This document shows, one piece after another, positions 16,430 through 24,911 of a stretch of 64,000 nucleotides of DNA. The position numbers were made by a program, and so were the translations under genes. The stretch is taken from positions 37,551 through 101,550 of the forward strand of contig JAVERC010000008.1 of assembly GCA_034007295.1 (NCBI GenBank), written 5' to 3'. The DNA is from JACKCP01 sp034007295. Its GTDB lineage: Bacteria > Desulfobacterota > Desulfobacteria > Desulfobacterales > JACKCP01. The notes beneath the pieces are model-generated. The model made no database searches. It had not been told where the DNA came from and worked only from the letters and a program-made list of their open reading frames with translations. Position 1 is the first letter of the stretch. Every line of letters begins with the position of its first letter.

Positions 16430-18417
16430 AACAGGGGATTTATTTTGGAGAACTCGGACATTCAAGGCTTTATCCCGCAGAACATAAGTTTAAGAGGAAA
16501 CTTTTATTTTTCATTTTTGATTTGGATGAGCTTTCATATTTAACAGAGAAAAATTATTTATTTTCCCACAATAAAAGAGGTGTTTTTTTTATAAAGGATA
16601 AAGACTATCTCGAAGAAAACGGCTTGTCTTTAAAATCCAAAATTTTAATGTTTCTTAAAAACTCAGGTTTTGAAAAACCTGTAAAAAAAATTTATCTTTC
16701 AACTTCATGCGGTTATTTTTTTAAAAAAGTGTTTAATCCTGTAAGTTTTTATTTTTGCTTTGACGATAGCAATAAATTTTTATGTGCTGCTGCTGAAGTA
16801 AACAATACTTTTGGTGAAAGACATCTTTATATTCTTGATGTTGAAGAAAAAGACGGAGTTTTTAAAGCCTGTTCAGATAAAGCATTTCATGTTTCTCCAT
16901 TTAATAAGATTGAGGGAAAATACAATTTTTATTTTCAAATAAAAGAAAATGAATTTTCAATTAAAATTGAACTTGAAAAGGATTTAAAACCGTTTTTTTA
17001 CGCAGAACTGAAAGAAAATAAAAGGCTTGATTTTTCAGATAAAAATTTTTTAAACGCTGTTTTAAAATTTCATATTATTCCACATCTTACAAAACCTGCA
17101 ATTTACAAGGAAGCCTTTAAACTGTTTTTTGCAAAAAAACTTGAATACAATGACAAGCCTGTTGCAAAAGATAAAATGACAATAAAAAAATCTCCTTATT
17201 CAATTTTTCAGAAAATTTCAAAATTTCTGTTTTTAAAGAGGCTTTCATATTTTAAAAACGGCAATATAGATATTTTTCTTCCGGGAAACAAAAGTTTTAA
17301 AAAGGGAAATTTTTCACAGGCAAAATATGCTGATCTTTATATCAATGACTACAGTTTTTTTACAGATGTCTTGAAAAAAAGAGATATCGGACTTGGCGAA
17401 GCATATATGAACTCAGTATTTGAAACAGATGACCTTGTGTCTTTGATAAAATTTTTTATTTTAAATACAGATGTTTCATCAAAAAAATTTTCTGTTTTTC
17501 TTTATCTTAAATATTATTTAAGAAAACTTTCAGGCAGGGATGACCCAAATTCATTGAGGGGAAGCAAAAAAAATATAAGCCGGCATTATGATTTAAACAA
17601 TGTTTTTTTCAGCCTTTTTCTTGATGAAAATATGATTTATTCGTCTGGAATTTATCTTCAAAAAGACGATGACCTTTTCACTTCACAGATAAACAAAATG
17701 GATGCTCTGATAAAAAAGGCCGCAATAACTGAAAACGACCATGTTCTTGAAATCGGCTGCGGGTGGGGCGGTTTTGCAGTATATACAGTTAAAAAAACCG
17801 GCTGTAAATTGACAGGCGTAACAATTTCAAAGGAGCAGTATGATTATGCAGTAGATAGAGTAAAAAAAGAAAAACTTGAAGATAAAATAAATATAGTTCT
17901 AGCAGACTACAGAAAAATTAAGGGGAAATTTGACAAAATTGTTTCAATTGAAATGATTGAGGCTGTTGGAGAAAAATATTGTTCTAAATATTTTAAAAAA
18001 ATTGATTTGCTTCTGAAAAAAGACGGGATTGCAGTTATTCAGGGGATTACAGTTCCGGATTACGAATATTTTATATACAAGTACAAATACGACTGGATAC
18101 AAAAGCATATTTTCCCTGGAGGACACCTTCTTTCCCTTGCAGAAATATCAAAAAGGCTTTCATCTAAAACAAAACTTGTAATTGAAAATCTTGAAAATAT
18201 CGGCCCCCATTATGCAAAGACCTTAAGACAATGGGATGAAAATTTTTCTAAAAATAAAGATAAAATCAAGGCCCTTGGATTTGATGATATTTTCATGAGA
18301 AAATGGAAATTTTATCTTAATTCCTGTGAGGCAATTTTTGAAGCAAGGGGAGCTTTAAATATTCAGATTGTTTTGACAAGGCCTTATAATAAGGCTCTTA
18401 TTAATTCAAAAAATTGA
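16426..18417 (+). CDS. DUF1365 - cyclopropane-fatty-acyl-phospholipid synthase fusion
   Basis: 663 residues from two usually separate proteins. Residues 1 to about 240 are DUF1365 (GIYFGELGHSRLYPAEHKF.., FNPVSFYFCFD, NTFGERHLY). From about 270 on is a CFA-synthase-like SAM methyltransferase: DRHYDLNN-like SRHYDLNNVFFSLFLD, then the SAM loop VLEIGCGWGG at 440-449 and VGEKYCSKYFKKI. CFA synthases add a methylene or methyl group to double bonds of membrane phospholipid acyl chains. The stop codon TGA at 18415-18417 lies inside the family B terminus AATTGAGCG, so the insertion set the protein's end. Order of domains mirrors the usual gene order. Confidence 0.9.
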   Translation: MKQGIYFGELGHSRLYPAEHKFKRKLLFFIFDLDELSYLTEKNYLFSHNKRGVFFIKDKDYLEENGLSLKSKILMFLKNSGFEKPVKKIYLSTSCGYFFKKVFNPVSFYFCFDDSNKFLCAAAEVNNTFGERHLYILDVEEKDGVFKACSDKAFHVSPFNKIEGKYNFYFQIKENEFSIKIELEKDLKPFFYAELKENKRLDFSDKNFLNAVLKFHIIPHLTKPAIYKEAFKLFFAKKLEYNDKPVAKDKMTIKKSPYSIFQKISKFLFLKRLSYFKNGNIDIFLPGNKSFKKGNFSQAKYADLYINDYSFFTDVLKKRDIGLGEAYMNSVFETDDLVSLIKFFILNTDVSSKKFSVFLYLKYYLRKLSGRDDPNSLRGSKKNISRHYDLNNVFFSLFLDENMIYSSGIYLQKDDDLFTSQINKMDALIKKAAITENDHVLEIGCGWGGFAVYTVKKTGCKLTGVTISKEQYDYAVDRVKKEKLEDKINIVLADYRKIKGKFDKIVSIEMIEAVGEKYCSKYFKKIDLLLKKDGIAVIQGITVPDYEYFIYKYKYDWIQKHIFPGGHLLSLAEISKRLSSKTKLVIENLENIGPHYAKTLRQWDENFSKNKDKIKALGFDDIFMRKWKFYLNSCEAIFEARGALNIQIVLTRPYNKALINSKN

Positions 18418-18511
18418 GCGTTTCATATTTTTAAATAAAGAAATTTTTAATGAATCAAGCTTATTATATTTAAAAATATGAAACCCTGCGGGCTTGAAAA
18501 TCGCTCAATTC
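18412..18511 (+). repeat. Family B element, short copy B4
   Basis: AATTGAGCGTTTCATATTT..AAATATGAAACCCTGCGGGC..TCGCTCAATTC. Inner hairpin TTTCATATTTTTAAAT / ATTTAAAAATATGAAA. It overlaps the last codons of the fusion gene and lies 26 bp before the next start. Confidence 0.85.
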
Positions 18512-18537
18512 AAGTAATTCTGAAAGGGATTTTTTAA

Positions 18538-19116
18538 GTGGTAAATAAAAAGATTTTAATGATAATTTTTTTGATTTTTATTTCAGGCTGTTCTTCTTCC
18601 AAAAACAATAACGGAGACTACAATATGGAATATGACAAATATATTGAAAAAACCAGTCCCATGAAAAATGAAATTCTTGTTGAAGGGTCAAAGGAAGAAC
18701 AAAAGGCCATTGATGATTTTAAGAATTTCTATAAGGTCTTTTCATATGAAGTAATAGATAAAAATATTGAAAAAATATATTCGAAAAATGCCTATTTCAG
18801 GGACGGATACAAGGAAGTAACAGGAATAAAGGATATTAAGGATTATTTTCTTAAAAGTGCAAAAACTGTTCATGAATGCAGATTTGATATTCATGATGTT
18901 GCAGTAGACAAAGGCGAATATTATGTAAGATGGACAATGCATTTAAGACTTGAAAGAAAAAAGGACGAGCTTATCAAGGCACCTGGAATGTCGCACTTAA
19001 GATTTGATGAAAAAGGCATGCTTGTTTTTCACCAGGACTATTGGGATTCAAGTCTTGTTTTTGAACGCCTTCCCTTAATAGGCTTTGTTTTGAGGTGGAT
19101 TAAAAGCAGGTTTTGA
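18538..19116 (+). CDS. NTF2/SnoaL-like lipoprotein
   Basis: 192 residues. N-terminus MVNKKILMIIFLIFISGCSSS has a lipobox with Cys18, so it is probably a lipid-anchored envelope protein. Residues about 60-180 form an NTF2-like fold (KAIDDFKNFYKVFSYEVIDK.., YFRDGYKEVTGIKDIKDYF, VRWTMHLRLE..). The start is GTG with AAAGGG upstream. NTF2-like proteins are frequent members of the FAD oxidoreductase/DUF1365/CFA gene cluster, which fits the position here, but a family B element separates it from the fusion gene. Function unknown. Confidence 0.8.
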   Translation: MVNKKILMIIFLIFISGCSSSKNNNGDYNMEYDKYIEKTSPMKNEILVEGSKEEQKAIDDFKNFYKVFSYEVIDKNIEKIYSKNAYFRDGYKEVTGIKDIKDYFLKSAKTVHECRFDIHDVAVDKGEYYVRWTMHLRLERKKDELIKAPGMSHLRFDEKGMLVFHQDYWDSSLVFERLPLIGFVLRWIKSRF

Positions 19117-19303
19117 TTTTTTTTTAAAATTTATTTTCGGTTAGGTTTAATTTTTTAAGATATAAATTGGGGGTAGGGCTTCTGGGTTTAGTAATTACAG
19201 GAATTACAAGCCGGGGTGGAAAGATGAAGAAAGGATCAATAAATGTAAAAATTACAATGAATTATCCTTTAAAGAAACATTTTTTGATAAAGTGCAGCTG
19301 AGT

Positions 19304-19426
19304 TTATGAACCACAACCTGTTATTTTATCAAAACGTGAATCCATACATGAACTTATGTCAGTTGTAATAAATTTTCCGTCCAAATAAAGTGAAAAAATA
19401 GTTGCAGGTGTAGGAAATGTTAAGAG
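19304..19426 (-). pseudogene. Possible 3' remnant of a gene (about 40 codons)
   Basis: The 311-bp gap at 19117-19427 holds no full gene. On the minus strand an open stretch reads PTPATIFSLYLDGKFITTD then ISSCMDSRFDKITGCGS and stop. It has no start codon and runs back into the 3' end of the DUF2937 gene. The composition looks protein-like, so it may be what is left of a truncated gene; the family was not recognised. Confidence 0.3.
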
Positions 19427-19427
19427 C

Positions 19428-19922
19428 TTATTTTGGTTTAAATCTCAGGCAGATAAATATAAAAATATCAAAAAATGCTGAAAGCAGAGTGCCTGAAACA
19501 ATGCCGCCTATGATTGATGCTTTGTTAAGTTTTACAGAGTATGAATAGTTTTTTAAAACCTCATTTTTGATATCTTTAAGTGGAAATACAAAAACATGGA
19601 TAAATGAATTTAAAAAGTTTTTATTGAAATTTAAAAAGGCTTTTTTAAGTTCGAGGTTTCTTTTATAAATTGAATCAATACTTTCTCCACCTTCAAGAAA
19701 AACAGGATCTTTATTTGATTTATAATGGTTAATAAGTTTTGCAAGATCTCCGTTAAAATATTTGTCTGCATCATTTTGAAATTCAGCAAGACTTTTTGAT
19801 GACTCGTTTAAATGGGCCATAAGACTGTTTTTATACGCATCCATAAATCCCGGAATCTGAATTCCAAAAAGAACCCCTGTAATAAAAAGAATAAGCCTTA
19901 AATAGTGGGAAATTATTTTCAT
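19428..19922 (-). CDS. DUF2937 membrane protein
   Basis: 164 residues. N-terminal helix YLRLILFITGVLFGIQIPGF and a C-terminal helix (ASIIGGIVSGTLLSAFFDIFIFICL) flank a charged region, matching DUF2937: about 100 residues with YKNSLMAHLNESSKSLAEFQNDADKYF. Such proteins are of unknown function and sit in the inner membrane. It starts 4 bp after the LPP20/DUF4384 gene stop, so the two are one transcription unit. Confidence 0.8.
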   Translation of the reverse strand: MKIISHYLRLILFITGVLFGIQIPGFMDAYKNSLMAHLNESSKSLAEFQNDADKYFNGDLAKLINHYKSNKDPVFLEGGESIDSIYKRNLELKKAFLNFNKNFLNSFIHVFVFPLKDIKNEVLKNYSYSVKLNKASIIGGIVSGTLLSAFFDIFIFICLRFKPK

Positions 19923-19926
19923 AAAT

Positions 19927-21369
19927 TTATTTTTGGTTTTTTGCTGTTGTAATTGTAATAAAAGACTCGGCTGTTTCAGCCTTTGTTTGCTCCCTGTTTT
20001 TTCTGATAAGGGCTCTTGTTAAAACAACAGACTGGGATGGATCTTTGTTCAGTCTGTAGAGTTTTGTAGTTTTGTCAAAAAATGTTTGAGGTATTGCTTC
20101 AACAGGATTTTTTGTGCTTGCAAAAATTTCTAATTTTTCAACTCCAAATGGATAAACAACTTCAAACTCACCTATATTTATCCATTTGTTAACCATTTCA
20201 GGTGAAACATTGAAAATGAATTTTTCATTTCCAATACTGTCATAAAAATCTAAAAGATATGAATATTGCTCTTCCTTTAGATTGTGGGCTAAAATATAAA
20301 AATAACCCGGCTTTGTCATACGTGCAAAAAGATTAACTTTTTCTCCTTCATTAAAAAGCAGGTGCTTTTTGCCCTTTGAAGTAGTTATGTCAATATTAAG
20401 TTTGTCTGAAACAATGATTCCATTTTTAACAAGTTCTGAAAAATCTTTTAATGAAGGTTCAGGGGAATAGTTTATATATGCCTGAGGAAGAATTTTTACA
20501 AACCCTGATTCAAGAATATTTCCTTGTCTGTCATAGGCATTGTAGCTTAAATCAATTCCGCTTTTACTTATAGAATAACTTCCTCTTGTAATGACCTCAG
20601 ATGTTTCAGGTGAATTAACCGGAGATGCAAAATTTAAAAACCTTGTATAAAATGCCTTTGAAAAAGGTGTAATTTCATCAGAAGAAAAAGGCACAGGCGG
20701 ATATATAAAAATTTTTTTATTTTTAATTTTATCAGACTGGTTGATTTTTTTGGAAATAATTTCTGCTGCAAGTTCAATTGTGTCAACCTGCTGCGTGATT
20801 TTGAAAAGTTCGTTTTCAATATATTCCCTAGTAAATTCAATTTGAGGGATTTCATCTATTCCAAGCCAAATGCCAACTGATTTATATCCCGAAAAAATAT
20901 CCATATTTTTCAATACTGATTCTAGAGCTTTGATTTTTTTTTGGGAAGAACCTGATTTTGATTCTTTTTCATGTTTTAAAATAGCTTCTTTTGTATCTTT
21001 CATTGCTTTTTTGTATATAGAAATACTTTGGCTGCCTAGTTTGGCATGCACACAGAGTTTACCTTCGTTTAGAGGCTGCTCCATAAAGACAACACCAATT
21101 AGGGGAAGTGATGATCTTGTTTGAAGCGATTGAATTATATCTTTTGAAACATTAGAATCTTTTTTTCTTTTTTTTATTGTTATGTTTGAATCAACCTGAA
21201 CCATAATTTGTTGAGAAAGATCTGAAAGTGCATTTTGTTTTGCCTCAGAAAGATTTGAGCCAAAGCCTGTTCCAATTATTTCTAAAGCATATGAGCAAGC
21301 AGTATTGAAGAAAATTGAGAAGAAAAATACTGACAAAATGCCAAATAAATTAATGTTTTTACGGAACAT
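19927..21369 (-). CDS. LPP20-like / DUF4384 envelope protein
   Basis: 480 residues. A signal sequence (FFSIFFNTACSYA) precedes an LPP20-like domain (EIIGTGFGSNLSEAKQNALSDLSQQIMVQV, about 28-100). The C-terminal third (about 325-430) is DUF4384-like: KVNLFARMTKPGYFYIL..YLLDFYDSIGNEKF.. followed by VYPFGVEKLEIFAS. In many bacteria DUF4384 is fused to or encoded beside caspase-fold peptidases. Here a caspase-fold lipoprotein starts 464 bp away on the opposite strand. AGGAGAAAA upstream supports the start at 21369. Role unknown, perhaps binding or presenting something at the envelope. Confidence 0.8.
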   Translation of the reverse strand: MFRKNINLFGILSVFFFSIFFNTACSYALEIIGTGFGSNLSEAKQNALSDLSQQIMVQVDSNITIKKRKKDSNVSKDIIQSLQTRSSLPLIGVVFMEQPLNEGKLCVHAKLGSQSISIYKKAMKDTKEAILKHEKESKSGSSQKKIKALESVLKNMDIFSGYKSVGIWLGIDEIPQIEFTREYIENELFKITQQVDTIELAAEIISKKINQSDKIKNKKIFIYPPVPFSSDEITPFSKAFYTRFLNFASPVNSPETSEVITRGSYSISKSGIDLSYNAYDRQGNILESGFVKILPQAYINYSPEPSLKDFSELVKNGIIVSDKLNIDITTSKGKKHLLFNEGEKVNLFARMTKPGYFYILAHNLKEEQYSYLLDFYDSIGNEKFIFNVSPEMVNKWINIGEFEVVYPFGVEKLEIFASTKNPVEAIPQTFFDKTTKLYRLNKDPSQSVVLTRALIRKNREQTKAETAESFITITTAKNQK

Positions 21370-21560
21370 TTTTTTCTCCTGATTTTGTTATAGTTAGATT
21401 GAAATAATTATAAATACGTTATTTATAACTTTTATATGACATAATTGTTATTTTTGAAAAAGAATTTTTTATAATAAAGAGGTAAAAAGAAAAAAACTTG
21501 ACAAAAACAGTGTTCCATATAGTTTTATTAGTTATTGAATTCATGAAAATTAAATAAAGA

Positions 21561-21701
21561 GTGATTGGCCGAAAACGAGAATTTTTTGTTCAGTTCAAGG
21601 AAGATGAGAAATTTAACCTTTAGGATACCTTGAGTATTTTGAGGATTAAATTTTGAATCTGACTTAAGAATGGACAAAAAAGGCCGTTTTCGTTCAGCAA
21701 C
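21561..21701 (+). repeat. Family A element, full copy A6
   Basis: 141 bp with both intact ends (GTGATTGGCCGAAAACG .. CGTTTTCGTTCAGCAAC). TAAATAA occurs at 21551-21557 and 21702-21708, three bases off the left end. It sits in the 464-bp divergent gap (21370-21833); the rest of the gap is AT-rich and must hold both promoters, but I see no convincing boxes. Confidence 0.88.
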
Positions 21702-21833
21702 TAAATAACATTATTTGTTATGATGTTTTAGATCATTAACTTGTATAAAATTTTTTAAAATTATGCGTGGGCAGAAATTTTTTATATAAAGGCAAAAATT
21801 AATTTATTCTAAAATTATTCAAGAAAGAAGAAA

Positions 21834-23450
21834 ATGGAAAAATATAAAAATATGATTTTTAAAAAAATAATTGTTTTAAATATTTGTATTTTTATTGTGC
21901 TATTGACCAACGGCTGTGCAGTTAATTTTTTTAAAAAAGGTATTTACTACCAACAGCCCTCGGTTTACAAAAACCGCACTGAGAAAGTAGCTGTTATTAC
22001 AAAATACTTTGTGAACTCAGGAGTCTATAATATTGATCCTTCAGGCAGACAGTCTCTAAAAAATTCAGTTGCAAATGCTATAAAAAGCTCAGGACTTTAC
22101 AAATCTGTTGAATTTGGAATGGAAAATATTGATTCAAGGATAAGTGATAGAAATATTGATAAGTATAATATTGAAATTGTTCTTGATAACAAAGCTTCTT
22201 ATAATTGGTATGTTGCATGGCTTGCAATTTGGCCAATGCCTTTGTATTGGCCTGTTCAGCCCTACAAAGGTACAGTGAGCGTTGAAATAAGTGTTGAATA
22301 TATAAGCAATAATAAAACTATTAAGCATAAAATTTTTAAAAAAGGTTTTCACCAGACAAATCTTTATGGCTTTTTCATAAAAGCTGAAGCAGAAAAAAAA
22401 ATGGCTGCAATCTGTTATGAAAGTCTTAATGATCTAAGAAGTTTTGTTGTTAATACGGCGTCAAAAACAATGGTGGCTGATTTTAAAACCAGGAATAAAA
22501 AAAATGATGAATTAAAGTATAATTTAAAGGTTTTGGCAAATCCAGCTTCGGCTGCAATTAAAATTATGAATATTGGGCCAAAATATCATGAGGATATATT
22601 ACTTTCTCCTGGAGTTTATGATGTTTTGGTTGAAAGTCCAGGCTACAATGAATTTCGCCAATGGGTTGAAATTAAAAACTCAGATGAAACAATAAATGTC
22701 AATTTAACTAAAATAAATGAAATTAAAACAATTGAGGCTAAAGCCCCTGATCCTCATAAGGATTTTAAAAAGACAGCTCTTATAATTGGAAACGGCAGGT
22801 ATTTGAGTTCACCTCTTTCTAATCCGCCAAAAGATGCTGAAGATATTGCAGGTATTTTAAGCAGATTAGGCTTTGAAGTTATTTTAAGGAATAATATAAA
22901 TCGGGCTCAAATGGATAGAGCTATTAATGATTTCAGACAAAAACTGTACAGAAAGGGTGGAGTCGGCCTGTTTTACTATGCAGGTCATGGAATACAGGTA
23001 GACGGGGAAAACTATCTTATACCAGTAGATGCTGAAATAATATCAGAGACTGATGTAAAATATAAGGCTGTACCCCTTGGACAGATTTTGGGATATATGG
23101 ATGAAGCAAACACAGACTTAAACATTTTAATCATGGATGCCTGCCGAAATAATCCGGTTGAAACAAAATTTCGTTCAACTTCAAGGGGGCTTGCAAGGGT
23201 AAGAATGCCGGAAAGTAAATTAGGATATATTGTCTGTTATTCAACTGAACCAGGCCAGGTTGCACTTGACGGGGACGGCAAGAACAGTCCGTTTGCATTA
23301 AACCTTATGAAGGCTTTAAATAAAGCGAATAATAATTTAAGTTCAATTTTCAGGGAAACAAGAATAAATGTCTATAATCAGACTAATTACAAGCAAAGAC
23401 CTATGGTAGTAGACGGCACTTTAGGTGATTTTTATTTCAAGAAAAAATAA
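21834..23450 (+). CDS. Caspase-fold (C14-like) lipoprotein with PEGA domain
   Basis: 538 residues. Lipobox LTNGC at Cys28 suggests an anchored lipoprotein. Residues about 35-215 are a lipoprotein-like alpha/beta region, then a PEGA domain (about 224-290: VLANPASAAIKI..LLSPGVYDVLVESPGY). The peptidase domain starts at KKTALIIGNGRY (313-324) and has the caspase dyad His385 (YYAGHGIQ) and Cys437 (MDACRNNP). So it is a catalytically complete orthocaspase/metacaspase-like protein predicted to lie outside the cytoplasm. Start ATG 21834 (GAAAGAAG upstream); an in-frame ATG at 21852 is an alternative. Target protein unknown. Confidence 0.88.
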   Translation: MEKYKNMIFKKIIVLNICIFIVLLTNGCAVNFFKKGIYYQQPSVYKNRTEKVAVITKYFVNSGVYNIDPSGRQSLKNSVANAIKSSGLYKSVEFGMENIDSRISDRNIDKYNIEIVLDNKASYNWYVAWLAIWPMPLYWPVQPYKGTVSVEISVEYISNNKTIKHKIFKKGFHQTNLYGFFIKAEAEKKMAAICYESLNDLRSFVVNTASKTMVADFKTRNKKNDELKYNLKVLANPASAAIKIMNIGPKYHEDILLSPGVYDVLVESPGYNEFRQWVEIKNSDETINVNLTKINEIKTIEAKAPDPHKDFKKTALIIGNGRYLSSPLSNPPKDAEDIAGILSRLGFEVILRNNINRAQMDRAINDFRQKLYRKGGVGLFYYAGHGIQVDGENYLIPVDAEIISETDVKYKAVPLGQILGYMDEANTDLNILIMDACRNNPVETKFRSTSRGLARVRMPESKLGYIVCYSTEPGQVALDGDGKNSPFALNLMKALNKANNNLSSIFRETRINVYNQTNYKQRPMVVDGTLGDFYFKKK

Positions 23451-23491
23451 CAGAATTTTTTCTTGTGTTTAAAATTTTTAAGGTTTTAAAA

Positions 23492-23983
23492 ATGAAATTT
23501 TCAAACTCAGATATAAGAAGACAGGACAGGCTGCTTGATGAAAAAAGAGCCGTTGAATTGCTTTTAAATTCAGAATATGGAGTTATTTCAATGGCAAGTG
23601 AAAGCAACAGCATTTATGCTGTTCCAATAAACTATGTGTGGGACAGGAAAAATTCAATATATTTACATTGTGCTAAAGAAGGCAGAAAACTAAGATGCAT
23701 GGACTTGAATCCAAAAGTTTCATTTTGCATTGTTGGAAATACAAATGTGCTTTCTTCAAAATTTACAACCGAATATGAAAGTATAATTCTTGAATGCACT
23801 GCTAGAAGAAATCTTTTGGAACATGAGCGTATGAATGCACTTGAAATTTTCATTGATAAGTATTCCCCAATGGATAAAGAAACAGGAATTAAATATGCCA
23901 GAAAATCATTTTTTAGAACTGAAATAGTAAGGCTTGATATCGAAAAATGGTCTGGCAAGAGCAAAAAAGTAAATAAACATTAA
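23492..23983 (+). CDS. Pyridoxamine 5'-phosphate oxidase-family flavoprotein (NimA-like)
   Basis: 163 residues with a split-barrel FMN-binding fold: LLDEKRAVELLLNSEYGVISMA, VPINYVWDRKNSIYLHCAKEGRKLRCMDLNPKVSFCIVG. This matches the NimA/PNPOx-like group that reduces nitro compounds or binds FMN or haem; the substrate is not known. I begin at ATG 23492 because AAGG lies 8 nt upstream; a GTG at 23465 would add nine residues. It follows the caspase gene by 41 bp. The TAA stop at 23981-23983 partly lies in the target duplication of family A copy A7. Confidence 0.82.
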   Translation: MKFSNSDIRRQDRLLDEKRAVELLLNSEYGVISMASESNSIYAVPINYVWDRKNSIYLHCAKEGRKLRCMDLNPKVSFCIVGNTNVLSSKFTTEYESIILECTARRNLLEHERMNALEIFIDKYSPMDKETGIKYARKSFFRTEIVRLDIEKWSGKSKKVNKH

Positions 23984-23987
23984 ATTA

Positions 23988-24128
23988 GTTGCTGAACGAA
24001 AACGGCCTTTTTTGTCCATTTTTAAGTCAGATTCAAAATTTAATCCTCAAAATATTCAATGTATCCTAAAGGTTAAATTTTTCATCTTCCTTGAACTGAA
24101 CAAAAAATTCTCGTTTTCGGCCAATCAC
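23988..24128 (-). repeat. Family A element, full copy A7 with 6-bp target duplication
   Basis: 141 bp, opposite orientation to A6: GTTGCTGAACGAAAACGG .. TCGTTTTCGGCCAATCAC. Perfect AAATTA repeat at 23982-23987 and 24129-24134. The left copy includes the last two bases of one gene's stop, and the right copy includes the TTA stop of the convergent gene. Confidence 0.92.
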
Positions 24129-24131
24129 AAA

Positions 24132-24512
24132 TTAGTTTTTATTTTGGTTATTTGTAAAAAAACTCCATTTTTTCCATCCAAGCGTGAAAAAAGGCGTAAA
24201 GCATGGTATAAGCCACAGGCAATATAAAATTTCTTTTAGATTTTTAAATCCTGTTAAATCATATACAAGCAAAAAAACTGACAATAAAAATATTGAATAG
24301 GGGAAAATCAGAAGTTTCCATAGTCTTGTATCAGGGAATTTCCAGGGTGCAAAAAAAATAATTCCTCCAATACCTGCCAAACAGAGAAGAGTGCCTGAAA
24401 TAGAAAAAAGTATTTTTGACTTGATAAACCAGAAAACACAAAAAGGTAAAATCCAGATAAAACTTGAAACCGTAAAAAAAATCCAGCCGGATTTAATCCA
24501 TTTGTCTTTCAT
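24132..24512 (-). CDS. Hypothetical four-helix membrane protein
   Basis: 126 residues, mostly hydrophobic: helices near 9-29 (WIFFTVSSFIWILPFCVFWF), 33-53 (ILFSISGTLLCLAGIGGIIFF), 67-86 (LLIFPYSIFLLSVFLLVYDL) and 95-112. Short basic segments lie at both ends. No family recognised. It is flanked by family A copy A7 at its 3' end and family B copy B5 upstream of its start. The start has no strong ribosome site but AAGGCAAGC lies about 10 nt upstream. Confidence 0.65.
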   Translation of the reverse strand: MKDKWIKSGWIFFTVSSFIWILPFCVFWFIKSKILFSISGTLLCLAGIGGIIFFAPWKFPDTRLWKLLIFPYSIFLLSVFLLVYDLTGFKNLKEILYCLWLIPCFTPFFTLGWKKWSFFTNNQNKN

Positions 24513-24534
24513 TTGCTTGCCTTTCTTTTTATTA

Positions 24535-24719
24535 ATACCTAAGTTTAGTGTTTAATATTTTTAAATTAAGAAATTTTTAATGAATCAGGCTTATTATATT
24601 TAAAAATATGAAACCCTGCGGGCTTTCCAATTTTGCTGCATCTACGGCGTTAAATTCCATCACGCATAGCAAAAGTATGCGTTAAAGCAGCAAACTTGAA
24701 AATCGCTCAATTCAGGTAA
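24535..24719 (+). repeat. Family B element, long copy B5
   Basis: 185 bp. Right end CGCTCAATTCAGGTAAT intact, left end mutated (ACCTAAGTTTAGTG). Same inner hairpin and the same extra module as B3, with an ACGCATA / TATGCGT hairpin. With A8 it fills the 398-bp gap 24513-24910. Confidence 0.85.
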
Positions 24720-24771
24720 TATTAAGTTTAACAGCTTAACGAAATCAGCTTTTTAGATTCAAAATTAATTA

Positions 24772-24911
24772 GTTGCTGAACGAAAACGGCCTTTTTTGTC
24801 CATTTTTAAGTCAGATTCAAAATTTAATCCTCAAAATACTAAATGTATTCTAAAGGTTAAATTTTTTATTTTTTGTAAATGAATAAAAAAATCTGGTTTT
24901 CAGCCAAGCAC
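24772..24911 (-). repeat. Family A element, full copy A8
   Basis: 140 bp: GTTGCTGAACGAAAACGG .. GGTTTTCAGCCAAGCAC. Its last base (24911) is the third base of the hybrid kinase stop codon. Confidence 0.88.

Noticed and set aside
19224..19301. A 25-codon plus-strand ORF starting at 19224
   Set aside because: Short, no hydrophobic or conserved pattern, and overlapping a stretch that looks like decayed sequence.
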